DNA of 64,000 nucleotides from Gavia stellata (Eukaryota; Chordata; Aves; Gaviiformes; Gaviidae). The DNA is taken from assembly GCF_030936135.1 (NCBI RefSeq), contig NC_082603.1, positions 31,249,236-31,313,235 of the forward strand, read 5' to 3'. The notes under the pieces are model-generated. The model made no database searches. It saw nothing but the letters and a program-made list of their open reading frames with translations, and had not been told where the DNA came from. Position 1 is the stretch's first letter, and the number at the start of each line of letters is the position of its first letter. Positions 1 to 56,258 of this stretch are shown here, piece by piece. Made by a program: the position numbers and the translations under genes.

Positions 1-3000
1 CCTGTGTACTGAGCGTGCTGTCAAAACAAATATTCCCCTACCCTTGTTTACCGCATTCAAGTCTTTGGCATCTCATATGTCAGGCCCGGCTTCCTCCCAG
101 CTCCTTATAATCGCGATTGCCTGTATAGGAGCTATTAAAGGCTTTTAGCAATCCTTTTCCTCCCAAGAAGATGAACCCGATCTCTAGGATGTGACATGAG
201 ACTTCTTTTTGTGAAAATGGTGGTTAGAAATCCACTTAGCCACTCGGTAATATCGAGATCATCTGACATTAGCTTCCAGCCTGTCCCCCTGTAGCCAAAC
301 TGGCTCCTGGCTGGTTTCCTCCACGGATATTTAAAGACTATCGTAGTATTTATCTCTCCTTCCTCTGCTATTTGCGTGCTAGATCCTCGGGCTTGTGTTT
401 CATCCCTGTTTTCATTGCTTTTCCCATGTTTCAGCAACAGACAGTGCTTGCTCCCCAGGTTGTGGATAGAGGAGGAGACCCATGGACGGGCTGTGCGTGG
501 CAGGACTGGGACTGCTGCATCCCGCAACTGCTCCCAAGGTCCCACGTAAGGTGGGGCTGGGGTTTCCCATGGGTCCAGCCCGCAGACCTGGCCTGTGCAC
601 CGGCCGTTTCACACCAGAGCACAACCTCTGTGATGGAAACTATTGAGCTTAGGCTGAGTTTTTTCTCCTTTAGGACCACAGGCTATTCTGGACTTGTGAG
701 CTGCAAGGGGACAAACCTGATGATTTATCCACTAAGCCACATAGGCCCCTCAAACAGCTCCTTAATGTGAAACATGTGCTGCCGAGCCCCGGCAGTTAGT
801 TCTCACTTCGGCTTAGCCCCTCTTTGCTCAAAAGCCAAGCGCATTCGGACAACAGAGATTTTTTGGTAAGGAAAGCAGCATTCTTGGAAATCCCGTTGCT
901 GCAAGAACACAGTCTCTCTGCTGGCACTTATTTTGACTCTGGCCTGAGTTATTTACAGAAGGCGAAGGATGTTTCGCTTGACTTCTATCTAATTATGATG
1001 GGCTTATGCAGATTAAGCATTATATGACTTACGTTATTTGTGGCAGGCACGATGTGTCCGTAGCAGAGCGAGGGTGCAGCGTGCAGGGCTCACGCTCAGG
1101 ACGTGGGACCCTTGCGTAAAAGGTTATTTAGACCCCTTGCTCCCAGTTAGCACCAGCTCCTGTTAAAATCTGCAGGAGCAGAGCACCTAAATAACCTCGC
1201 AGAGCAACACAGAGATTTGCAGAGACCTTTAGTTGCTTGGCAGGTGCCACACAGCAAACTGCACGGGAAACCAGAGCTGGGCGACTTGTATCGGTGGAAT
1301 CATTTTAATCCCCATGACTTCATTATCGTTGGCATATTAACTCCCCCTTTACCTCCCTGCATTTCTCTAGGGAGGGGAAATGGGTTGTTACGACAAATAT
1401 CACCTTCCCTGGAGGTTTTAGCACAAGGATGGCTGCATCATTTCTAGCATCCGCTAAGCCCTTAGGAGCGATTAGCTCAGGGTGCCTGCACAGCTCTGGG
1501 GAAAGGAGACAGGTAACCTCTGCTAACGAACCCAGCAGCTATGCCAGGAGGACCGAGTTTTACTGAGCTCGGGAGCAAGGCTCCAGGCAGTATCTTACAG
1601 GTTGGTAAGGAAATGCACTCGCACAGATGCTGCTTCGGTGAACACGAGCTTAGCTCACCCCACTTCTCCTTCGACCCCAGCCAGTGGGCTGGCCAAGAGC
1701 AAGCCTTGCCACTACGCTTACTTAAAAATAGTGAATCTTCTTTTGCTGCTTGTAGCATGTCTTGAAGTACTAAAGAAAAGAAAAATATACTCCTTGAATG
1801 CTTTGAGATTGTAAGTGATGTTGGAGTCAGGGGTGCTTCTTTTGCGCTTAGTGTCTGCAACTATGTGGGGCTACACTGTAGTTGGGCAAATAGAAATAGA
1901 TTTGCACAAAAATGTTTAACATTTTCTAATGGGGATTGTTTGGAATTTCCCATTCCATGAAATAAAAAGTTCATATTTTGACTTTCTGTCTCAATTCAGA
2001 AGGAAAATACAAGTAAAATATCAGAATTTCTCAAGGGATAAAACCCCCAAATACAAAGCTGCCTTAATAAAGTGAGGAATGGCTAGTAGAAACCCCAAAT
2101 ACTTTCGGTAACTAGAAATACCAGCAGATAGGCTTCCTCTACATAAGGTTACCTACTTTGGCTGGTAGTGTAGGTGGTGGGGAATACCATACAGATGTTC
2201 CCTTCTGACCTCTGAGACCTACCCCAGTTGTCTGGAGTACCTAAACCCACCCATGAAAGTTTTTCCATGGGCAGAGAAGGGTGATTGCTTTAAAGCCAAA
2301 CCCATCCCCGTGCCCCAGCCTCACCCCACTCCTGTCCACCTCACCACCAAACTACTGGCTTTGCTTCTCCTGTGTTCTTAAGCTCATTTTCTGTTTAATA
2401 AACCTCTTGACAGCCTGGCTCTTATCTGCAAAAAGGTATATATTTTCCCCCGTAATGAAAGCTAAAGCGCAGCAGCTGACGTGAACCACCCCAAAAAGGT
2501 CTCCCCTTCCCCATTGCAGTGGTGGGTGCAGGGGCAAGTGGAGCTCAATCCATGCAACTTTTTCCCTTCTGTACTTAAGCAAAAATAGGTGCTCATAAAT
2601 ATAACCAAGCTGGAGGAAAACGTCCTGAGGCAGACTGGAAGCTCATTACAGGTCCTGTGCTAGAAATGTTTGTGTTACATTTCCAATAAAGCACAATGTG
2701 TATTTTGGGAGGTTGGCTACGGGCAGCCTGTTCTCTACCGAACCCTCTGGCTCCTTGCAGAGGTGCCAGCTTGTCGAAGGCTGTACCGCTATGTGCTAAT
2801 ATCTTCTCCCGAGAGGTCTGACGGGTGGTTCATTAGCTTAAGCACTAATCCATGCTGCCTCTTACTTATTTGTATGGAGACCTGCTCTGCAAGAAAGCTA
2901 CTTTCCATGCTCTGTCCTCTGAACAGTTAATCCACCTGCTCGGTGCCTAGCCTGGCCCACTTCCGCAGGGAACTGCTCCCTTCATTGCAAGATAAGACAT

Positions 3001-4269
3001 GCATGGCTTAATGCCTCCAGTAAGCTTGCCTTCTTTATTCAAATCTGCCTGGAAGAGCTTAGAAAGGCAATTGCCTTCCTATTTTCAGTGCCAGTTCAGA
3101 CAAGGAGCAGGCACACAGTTATTTGAATATTTTGTCTTTAATAAATAAGACTGAAGACATAACCCTCTGCCTAGCATCCCTCCCCTTACCCCTCCGGCCT
3201 ATTAGCATACGCTGGGTGGAAAGTCTCCTGCAGCCTTTTGTTCAGCTCGCATTCGCTGGCGTCTGTGCAGTTATCCGTTATCGACCCAGTGCGCCGCTGT
3301 TTGCTTTCAGCAAGGTCAAATCTGCATTCGGCTTTGCCCTGGCTCTACTGGTATGTCAGCTGCAGTGCGAGAATTTAGCAGAGAGGTAACTTCTAGTTCC
3401 TTTGTAGCTCCTTTGGAAAGCTGAAATTATTATAGTTTTGCTATGTGAGTATTAAGGTACATGTCAATCCATGATAAAAACCGTCTTTTCAAGACTTCCT
3501 AACCCTCCAGCTTCACATCTCCAAACCTCTAAGACTTTTGCCATATGTACCTTAGATCCTGGTGGCCCAGTTCACATGCTTAACAGCATCACACCTGATT
3601 TATACCAAGTATAAAGTGAGTAAGAATTGACTTACTCTCCAAGCTTGGAAATGCTGCCCACCCATCAACATTGCTTGAAGAAAAGCATCTTGCTGGTTGG
3701 CATGGAAGTCATTAAGGTTCCTCTTGAAAAGAGGCTGCTTCTGCAGCTTTGGACAACCCCATGAGAGAGGGTTATCTGTTTTTCAGAAGTACCCTGCGGT
3801 CTAGCAGATAAGGTGCCTGACTGAAGAAGGCATGAAAGAGGGCGAATGCTATCAAGCCGCTATTCTCCCGGGGCCTGGAAGGCAGAGGGGTTAAGACCTG
3901 ATATGGAATCTCTCCTCTTGGAGAGCGTCAGATTAAATCTGACCTACAAGCAGAAGGTGCTCCTATCTAATTGCTTGTACAAAGAAAAATTGGTCCCCAG
4001 CTAGTCCCTTCCCTGCTGATTTTGTATTAACTGGCAGCCTCACGTTCTTCTAGGGGAAGAAAAAACCTGAGCAAAAAGTGAGCAAGCTTTAAATTTAGAA
4101 GCATTATTTTATGAGCAAATCCCATGAAAAGTTAACCAGGGGATTCATCTATGGGAAAATGGCATGATTTAATAAGAGCGAGCTTTTTTTGATAATACAA
4201 GCAAAGGGATATGGGGCATGGGAACACAGAAGCAGTTAGTAACGAAAAACAAGGGAAGTATTAACAACA

Positions 4270-4450
4270 CGCTTTTAACGGTGAGGCCAATGAGGCAGTG
4301 GGACAGCTGGCCAAGGGATGTGGTAAATCCAATATAATCTGGCACCTTTACATCCAGCCTGGATGTCTTTCTAAAGGACATGCAGTACCTTAGTCACGGG
4401 CTACAAGGTTAAACGCAAGAGCTGCTGGATGATTTCTGAGCGAGGGATGG
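4270..4450 (+). mobile_element. Decayed CR1-type LINE 3' region
   Basis: The stretch 'gacagctggccaagggatgt' at about 4302, followed by 'ctggatgtctttctaaagga' at about 4358, resembles the near-3' part of ancient amniote CR1 elements as I recall it. The order and spacing fit plus orientation. Both ends are eroded and no reading frame survives. Confidence 0.65.
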
Positions 4451-4786
4451 AGCGTCCTGCTCTCCGCGGCATTGATTCATTTGTTTACGGTCGGTGTTGG
4501 TGACTCCTAGAAATGGGTGAGTTGAAAGTGCCATGTCTAACCCGCCCAGCCTTGCTCCACGTCCATTCAAGGGGACGCTTAGGCTGGCTCAGCTGAAAAG
4601 AATTACCTCTCTTGAATTAAGTAGTGTTTTTTCAGCTGCAATCGTCTCATCGTTTACAAGCAAAACTTTCATAGACTTTTTCTAGTTTATATTGTTTTCC
4701 CATGGAAAGAAATCCTTTGCAAAGAAAAAAATCAAAGCAAACCCCAATTTTTGTTTTAAAAAAAAAGCTTCAATGGGCTTTCCGCT

Positions 4787-4806
4787 CCCCCCCCCCCCCA
4801 CCCCCC
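4787..4806. repeat. Poly-C tract
   Basis: A C run interrupted by a single A. It is simple sequence, prone to length errors in assembly. Confidence 0.9.
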
Positions 4807-5164
4807 AAGCCTTGGTAGCTATTCTTCCTTCAATTTAAGCAAGGCTTATATCAGTTAAAGTTATACTTGTGCTTACTTGACTTGAGGTAAACAGGACTAA
4901 CCCTGCTTAAAATTGAACTAGGAATATCTACACAGTTTAATGAAATGGATTAAAATTTTACCTCATATTAAACATTAACAACTTTTCTTGTTCCAACAAG
5001 CCCTGGGAGGCTGGAGCAATGTTATTCATTTGCCTTCAACATCACTAAAATTTCTTTGAAAATAAGCAAATTATGCACTTGTGCAGAAGGCAGGTCCCTT
5101 TGAAATGATGGTGCTCATGGGAGATCTGGCTCCCTTCCTCCTTCGGATAAAAAGAGAGTTTCTT

Positions 5165-5240
5165 TTCTTTTTGAGATTTAATTTTATTTCTATATTTTAT
5201 TTTTATTTCTTAGATTTTATTTTATTTTATTTCTGAGTGC
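5165..5240. repeat. AT-rich TTTTA/TTTCT simple tract
   Basis: Repeated units of TTTTA and ATTTC with imperfect 5-bp periodicity. It is low-complexity DNA in the downstream flank. Confidence 0.8.
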
Positions 5241-8200
5241 CTTATTAAAACAGCACAGTTCTTCCTGTTCCATTCATGACGTTTCTTCAGGGGAAAGATC
5301 AGCACAGCATGAATTAAATGCTCCTTTACTTAATTTATATCTCAGGCTGACCTCAGCTAGCATGCACTCACACCACACACCTGGAAATGGAGATGTCAAA
5401 GCGCGGCTGGAAAGCCAAGCTTTTCACACCAGTTCCTGTACAAACTAAGTGATGGCTTTGTTTCATTTTATTCATTTTTCAGGTGGGAAAGAGAAGGCAC
5501 ATTATTTCAAGTTTTGGTATAATTTTAATCACTTCAAAGACTTCAGGAGCAGGCTGAATTCCCCTCAATTCCCTTTTCTCCCATCCGTAGATGTGTGTGT
5601 ACACATATTTTGGTGTTTTGGTGGGTCTTTTTCTCAACTTTCTGCTGACACGTGGAAACACTAAAAGCTGTTTTTCTTAAATAATAGCCCATTGTTCCTG
5701 CTGGTTATGAACCCTTAGCATAAAGTGAGATCAAACCCTGCAGAGTTCATGCCTTTAAACACCGCAGATGCTGATGCCTTTGCCACCAGCAGTGAATTAG
5801 CCGGCAGCCTCGCACTTCACGTGTCCCGAAACACAGTGCTGAGAGTCACCTGATGAGAGATTAAAAAAAAAGCCAAGACGGTTATTTTCTGGGTTAAAGA
5901 CAAAAATTAAATGCTACGCCAGGCTACGCCACTATATATTAAAAGCAGCGTTGCCTGCGAGCTACCGCCGCGGTGGCATTCGGCGGCTCTTGAGCAGGGC
6001 AGGAACTCGCAGAACGAGACTTTCTAAGGAAACCGGGAGATTTTCCCGGTGACTTTGCTCCCTTCTAGCTACAGATAGGATGGGGCGGGGATTCATCACA
6101 ACCAGTCTGATCGCTACTACCCAAACACACACATAGGTGTAGTCTGTGCCCCGAGGAAATTATAACTCAAGACAAGCTAACGCAGGCACTCCCGCGCCGG
6201 CTGGTGCCAGTGGGGGTGGCGTGCAAAGGTGATAATTGAAAGCTGTTGGGTTTTGGGGTTTGTTTGTGTGCTTTTTCCCCCCGCTGAGTCAACAGGAGGT
6301 TGTTTGCTACCTCCTGCTTCCTTCAGTGAAGGCAACAGCTTCTGTTCAACCTTGACGTAGCTTGGTAAGACAAGCAGTTGGCCATTGGGGTTGTGCCAGG
6401 ACCATCATCCAGCACTCAGGGAACAAGGGTAGGAAAGTCTGGAGGAGATGGGCAGTGGCCCGTGTCCATGGGCAAGTCTACGGACTGTGCTTACGGAAGC
6501 CAGGAGGCAAGTGATTCACTTCATTCATAAAATCTGAACCTCTGATCTGGTCTCCAGAGGTAAAGATAAACACAAGGTAGGAATCGCTTGCCTTTTGGGA
6601 GGAGAGCAGTGGATGAAGGCAGAGGGTGTGTCGAGAGAAAGGGGAGATGGCGGGGAGAAACGCAGCCAATGTGGGGTGCTGGCTCCAGGGATGGCCATGC
6701 TGCACCCCAACCATGGACATGGGCTTGACATCAGCTCCGGTACTGCAGGACCTCAGCCTGAGACATCCTCTGGCTCCACGGCTGAATGCTAGTTTTATCT
6801 TCACAAACAGCTGGATGAAAACTTCGGACACCCAAAACAAGGCAGGCTTGGAGCATGAGAGAAACAGGTCTCTGCTTGCGGGACGAATCTCCTCCCTCCC
6901 CTTCCCTTGATTGAGAACTTCATATCCGAAAATCATTGAGCAGAAGTACAACAGCTTCAGCCTCTGAAGGCTGCCAAGCATAGTTGCTGAGTGAAGCTGT
7001 TTAGGTACACCGAAACACGTCCGAACCTGGGACTTGCGTAAACCTTTCTTACCCTGGAACAAAAGACCTGCTCCCATGGCAGTCAGGTGCATGCACGAAT
7101 CCCTGCCTGCGAAAACACGCTGAACCGGTCTCTGTGCAAAAAAAGACAGGTTTGACCAGAACGGCCCCTTCTGCAGAAAGGATCTGCCAGCCCGGCCTGA
7201 GCATCAAAGGCAGACGGCTGCGCTGGGTGCTCCACAGCCGCCGATTAGCATCGGCCTGAGCAGAGCCCAGATTTTGCAGCACTAAAGGCCACAACCAGCA
7301 TCCAGCCTTGGGCTCCGGCAACGCGCCTTGTTTGCACGAACACATCTGAGTTTGTTCATTTGTCTACCTCGCCGGGATAGCTGCAGAGAGCTGCAGCGTG
7401 CGGAGCAGCATGCAAACCGCCAGTCCCAACGTCTCCTGGCTGTTCAGCATCCCTGCTGATGTGCATTTGCGTGAAAGACCAAACATCGCAGCGGTGCGAG
7501 GTGCCAGCTCCAGCTGCACACGCAGATGCTGCTCGGGGACCGCCCGTAGAAGCGGTTGCCTTGGGATCCTAGCGCTCGTATGGGTTTGGGTTTGTTTTTT
7601 TTTCCATTTCACCCATTTCTCTTTCACTTCCTTCCTGCCCTGCAGGAAGCGATGGCAATAGATACGCCCGTCACTGTGCTCCCGGCTTGCGGTACCTACA
7701 CCTCCGCTCCTTTGGCTTTCGCTTCTCTATGGGGCTTCATTGAAATGCTCATTTAGTATCAGTGCTCATCCCTCCTGTGGCACCTGAACACTTACCCTAT
7801 GCTCGGCTAACCCAGAAAGGTCGCCGTGGACCATGTCACCACACATTGCCTTCTCCCATCCATGCCTCCAGCAATTGTCACTCCCCTTTACTTACTTCCC
7901 AAGCAGTCAGCAGAGGTGAGCCCCGGCAAAGCTGCACCCCCGCGGCACAGGCTGCCGTGCGAAGCTGACCTTATCCTCCCAACCTGAGGGTTTGGATGGA
8001 CCGGACAGCACCGGAGAGCCGGACGGGAAGTGGAGGAGGAAACGACCATCGCTCAGCCAGAAATAGGACTTGGCACTGCCGACGCTCAACGCTGCGCTGT
8101 AACATTCCAGCCTGTTGCCTTCCACAAACTTATCCATGGCCTTTTCTCCCTCTCCCCAGCCTGACCCACACATCCTGAGCGAGGTCCGGCGACTCGCCAG

Positions 8201-9544
8201 CCCCACAGCCACCAACTCTGCCCCGGCTCTTATCGTCTCCTGTGCCGTTTCCCCTCTGACACTTCTCCAAGCCCTCCTCTTTCACCCAGACATCTGTATT
8301 CCTGTTTTCTTCCAAGTAGCTGGAGCTTAAGTTGCAAGCAAACACTTTTCTCAGCCCAGCACTTGCTGCATCCGAGCCAGCCCCACACGTGAAGGGGTCC
8401 ATGGGGCTGAACTCTTGCCAGGCGCAGGCAGACACAGGCAGACGTGGCAGCGTTTCCTCCTCCCACCCGGGTTACTTAGACCCAGGCAACGTATTTTGGA
8501 GATAAACTGGGGATTAAGTCTCTCCTCACAGCCATTGCCCTGAAGCTAAAGTCTCGCCTCTACAACACACTCAACCCCCAAATACTTTCAAATCACACAC
8601 GGCACCACGAAAACTCCCTTTGCATTTAGGACAGGTGCAGGTTTACGAAGTTTTTCCACGCGTAATAAAATATTACTACTAATTAGGATAATAATAGCAA
8701 GTGCTAGCTGCGTTCTGCCTGCTTAATTTCCACCTGCTATTTATTTGCAGTTTGATGTGGTATTTGCTTCCTGTCATGCATTCTTGCAAATTATTTCTGT
8801 GCCGCGTTATCTTGCTGATGCGGTTCACCCAAGGAGTGGCCGAAACGCAGCTCTGACCGTGTGTCACCGCCAAGACGTTCGTTCATTTTCTTCTGTAGGA
8901 GGAGGAAAAAAACAGTAATAAAAAAAAAATTAAAAAATCAAGGCTCCTCGTAACCGTATGCTGTGCACGTGTGCGCATGGGAGCACATGCTGTTTGTGGG
9001 CTTTTTTTTTTTTCTCTTCTTCTTCCCCCCTTCTACCCACATCTTCGCAACCCATTGAACTGCAGGTTTTTTGTTCAGCTGCAAAGTGTCTTGTTTTTCA
9101 TGGAAAAGGTGGTGGTGCAGAGCAGAGTTGCGAGTCCTCCTAGGCAGGGACTGTCCAGGACACCCAGCAGCCGGGCTCTGGCTCTTCAGACTCTTTTTTA
9201 AGTAATATTTCTTTAAAGCTTATAATATTGCTAAAGAAAAAGGAATGGCCTCAATAAAAAGGGATGTGCTTGCTCAAAGACTAGGTATAGCCAAGAGCAG
9301 TGCAATGCAAACCCACGCGTGTCCCCATCACACCCTCCCCAGCCAGGAGCTGGTGGGACCTTCTCGCATGCCCATCGAAAGTGGCATGGGGTCCTTTTTA
9401 TCCGGATGCCCTCGTGTATCATCAAATCCCAAAGGGTCACCCCCCATCGTCCTGCTGGGCAAGGGCCCTCTTTCTCTCAGAGGGGAAGGTCAACCCAAAG
9501 CCAGAACGCAGATCATGCTGGGATGTTTAGTTGTGTTATGAGCT

Positions 9545-9550
9545 TTTATT
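9545..9550 (-). terminator. Distal poly(A) signal AATAAA of PLPP3
   Basis: The plus strand reads TTTATT, so the transcript reads AATAAA. It lies at the edge of the AU-rich 3' UTR end. Downstream in the transcript, at about 9482-9512, is a G/U-rich stretch (TGCGTTCTGGCTTTGGGTTG), the usual downstream element. Cleavage is expected near 9520-9535. Confidence 0.7.
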
Positions 9551-10967
9551 TAAAAAGCACATTTATACAGCAATAATTTCGCAGATACAAACTTCAATTT
9601 TGTATTCTACAAAAGTCTTTGAATATTCTTCTCTTTACAAAATGGAACATTACAAAAATACAGACAATTTAATATGATTTTTTTTATACAAATGTCTCTA
9701 ATTGTAGTTATTTTCATTAAAATATTACTACCACAGAACTACAATATTTTAGTCGACTATAAAAAAATTAATTCAATGCTTTTTTAAGCAGCAAAATGTA
9801 AATAACACAGGTCAGGACACAGTTTATAGTCATAGTGGATATATCTAAAATTGTTTCAGAAATAATATTTTACATAGTTAATTTTTAAGGTTTTATACAT
9901 TATTTATATAATATTTATATATAAAAAAAATCATAGCTTGCTATAGTTGAAATGATAGGACGGATTCTGTAAGAAGGATGTGCAAATGGCCATTCTGCAT
10001 GCTTTGCGGGATCCCTTTGCAAACGCGTTCTGTGAAAGGGCTGCAAACCAAGAACCTGGGGTTTCCGGGCAAAAAAAATAATAAATCACACTCGATATAG
10101 GCACAACTGATTTACCACCGGTGTCACCGAGCAAAGCACAGGACCTGGTACCTGCTGTGGCACACACCGGGGTGCCCAGGGGAGAAGGAGGAGGGGGGAT
10201 GCACAAACCAACTGACACCCAGGCTGGGACGTGCCGCCCAGCAGCCCGTCCCGAAACTGCAGAATAAAGTTTTCCCCGGGACTCAGCCCCGAGGCCGTAG
10301 TGCGAACGCGTCTTGGGCAGAGCCACCGCTACCCACTTGCAAACCGCCAGCTCCCGCGGGCGCGCAGAAAACCTGCTGCGATTTTTTTGGGGGGGGATGG
10401 CCGGGAAGCGGAGGATGCTCTTTTCATGAAGGGCCATTTGTGGGTGCTGTGCACGCCTGGGGGCTCGGGCAGGACAAACCCTCGCCAGGGAGCAAGCGGA
10501 GAGGAAGAAATGTGGCTTCTCTGCGCGGAGGATGGAGTTATTCAGCCTCACTGCGTGTCTCAGGACTGCTCATTAAAGGCGTGTAGTATGATCAGAGACC
10601 CTTCAGAGATCTTTGACTGGGCAAGCTTCTTCTAAACTAAGTCACAGTATGGAATAGAGGAGGCAAAAATAAACTAGTATCAAAAAAGAGAAAAAAAGCA
10701 ACTCTTACAAACCAATCCCAGATCTTGACTCAGTGCTGTTTCTCATATATAGTGCTATACAATTTAGTCGTGAGTTGTTTTTTTTTTTTTCTCGCAGGCA
10801 TTGGAAATCTTCATAGTAAAAAAAAAAACCTAAGATGGCCAGCTTTCCAAAAATCCCTTAGTGTTCATTAGGCTATGAACAATTTGGCGTTCACTACAAC
10901 ATGAACACTCAAACCAATTGCACATCCAGAACTCCGGCACCTCTCTTTGTTTGTTCGGCTTTTGTTT

Positions 10968-10973
10968 TTTATT
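10968..10973 (-). terminator. Possible proximal poly(A) signal AATAAA
   Basis: An AATAAA on the minus strand lies within an A-rich stretch of the transcript (about 10965-11001), some 270 nt past the stop codon. Use would give a short 3' UTR lacking the hairpin and the AU-rich end. The A-rich setting also makes this a likely false oligo-dT priming site, so it is weak evidence alone. Confidence 0.3.
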
Positions 10974-11238
10974 TTTTGTTTTTTGTTTTTTTTTTTTTTT
11001 TCTTTTTCCTTTCTCATGGTCGCTTTTGACTTAGTTGACCACCACCCCTTTCATCCAAATGTCGCAAGTTGAAAAGACCACAGAGTAAGACTTTACTGGT
11101 CGGGCAAGAAAGTCTCTCCCTACATTCTACTGTCTGATGAGATTTGAGAGCAGCAGGTAGTTGCTGTCAGCAGTCATTTTTTGCAAAAAAAAAAAAAAAT
11201 TAAAATAAAATACAACACCCATCCAATTTCTCGAAGGT

Positions 11239-55173
<43,935 letters not shown>

Positions 55174-55189
55174 TATCGGGGGCGAGCGC

Positions 55190-55262
55190 CCGAGCCGTGC
55201 CGTGCCGAGCCGAGCCGAGCCGGGCCGCACCGAGCCGGGCCGGGCCGTGCCGAGCCGCGCCG
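55190..55262. repeat. Degenerate 5-bp (GAGCC/GGGCC) repeat in the 5' UTR
   Basis: About fourteen 5-bp units (GAGCC, GGGCC, GTGCC, GCACC variants) lie 20-90 bp upstream of the start codon. In the transcript this is a GC-rich tract of GGCTC-type units. It is probably transcribed 5' UTR and may slow ribosome scanning. Confidence 0.8.
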
Positions 55263-55631
55263 CCGGGCTCGCACGCGGTGCGCCGGGGAGGTGCTGCCCG
55301 CGCCGCCGGAGCCGCTCCCGGCCTCTCCGGTGGAGCACGGGAGGCGAAAAGCAGGCGGGTCTTCCAAAAAAAAAAAAAAACCACCTTTAAAAAATAGGAA
55401 AACAAAACCAAAACAAGCACAAAACCACCAGCAAAGGAGGGGCGGGAGGGAAGGGGGAGCGAGGGAGAAGTTTGCGGGTGTCCCAAGGCGGTGGAAAAGT
55501 CCTGGAGGAACAGCCGGGGGGAGGGATAAAAATATCTATGTGTGTATCAGGATCTCAGTACGCGGGGGAAAAGGTGCGGAGCGAGGAGCCGGGCGGTGCT
55601 GACTGCCGGGGGCAGGTGGGCTCGGCGGCAC

Positions 55632-55672
55632 TCCGCGCTCCGCTCCGCGCTGCGCTGCGCTGCGCTGCGTTG
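55632..55672. repeat. Short GCGCT/CCGCT 5-bp repeat in the promoter
   Basis: About eight near-identical 5-bp units (CCGCG, CTCCG, CTGCG) end in four copies of TGCGC. It lies in the CpG island, upstream of the likely transcription start. Confidence 0.7.
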
Positions 55673-56200
55673 GGGGCTCCCGCCGCGCCCGCCCCGGCCG
55701 CTCTGGGAGCCACCGGCTTGTTCCTGCACTTTTATTTCGCGAGGTCCTTTCCACCCCTTAGGAGAGAAAAAAAAAAAAAAGAAGGGGGAAAAAAAAATCA
55801 GTCACTTCGCCTCGGATGGGATATCCAAGTAAGCACAGCCCCTTTTCCTCCATCTGACATTTACATAGATAATTAACTCCACATTTTTTTCCTGAGGGAA
55901 GTTAAAAAAAAAAAAAAAAAAGAGTCAGGAACTAAAGTTTTTTCGCAGACCAGAAGGAGGGAGCCTCTAGCGTTCACAAACCGAAGAGAGGAGTGCAATG
56001 GCAGAGGGAGGGGAGGAAGGAAAACAGCCAGCCCATCCAAGGCTGGGGCACTCCCGAAAGGTGGTAACGGTGTGAAGGGGAGAAAACTACTAACAAATAA
56101 CTTTAACATTTTTTCTCCTGGTTTTTCTTCCTGCCCTCCAGCTCAGCTCCGCGTGCTGAGACAGACCCTTTCCGCGGGGAGGTGGTGTGTGTGGCACCCG

Positions 56201-56258
56201 CAGACCCCACGCCTGGCAGACCCCAGGCCTGGCAGACCCCAGGCCTGGCAGACCCCAC
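56201..56258. repeat. 16-bp tandem repeat, 3.6 copies
   Basis: The unit is CAGACCCCAGGCCTGG. Copies are at 56201-56216 (one mismatch), 56217-56232 and 56233-56248, plus a partial copy to 56258. The unit contains the palindrome CCAGGCCTGG. The array sits about 1 kb upstream of the PLPP3 start codon, just outside the CpG island. Confidence 0.9.

Larger units (their letters stand above)
1..9529. other. Downstream flank of PLPP3, no gene seen
   Basis: Open frames here are short, overlap on both strands, and match no family I recognise. It contains a CR1 relic (4270-4450), a poly-C tract (4787-4806) and an AT-rich TTTTA-type tract (5165-5240). In human the region past the 3' end of PLPP3 is a large gene-poor interval, which fits. 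Confidence 0.7.
9530..11238 (-). other. PLPP3: PLPP3 3' UTR
   Basis: The UTR is about 1.7 kb from the stop codon to the predicted cleavage site. The distal 400 bases (about 9540-9940) are strongly AU-rich in the mRNA sense. The middle (about 9980-10560) is GC-richer. A perfect 9-bp inverted repeat at 10860-10868 and 10901-10909 (32-nt loop) could form a hairpin. The UTR has no obvious intron and no convincing reading frame. The cleavage site is inferred from the poly(A) signal and not observed. Confidence 0.8.

Noticed and set aside
6478..7092. A 204-codon minus-strand frame in the downstream flank
   Set aside because: No recognisable domain; several other frames overlap it on both strands. 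It is most likely chance.
9931..10635. Open frames of 206 (minus) and 134 (plus) codons in the 3' UTR
   Set aside because: They lie in the GC-richer middle of the UTR on opposite strands, with no domain and no sign of coding constraint.
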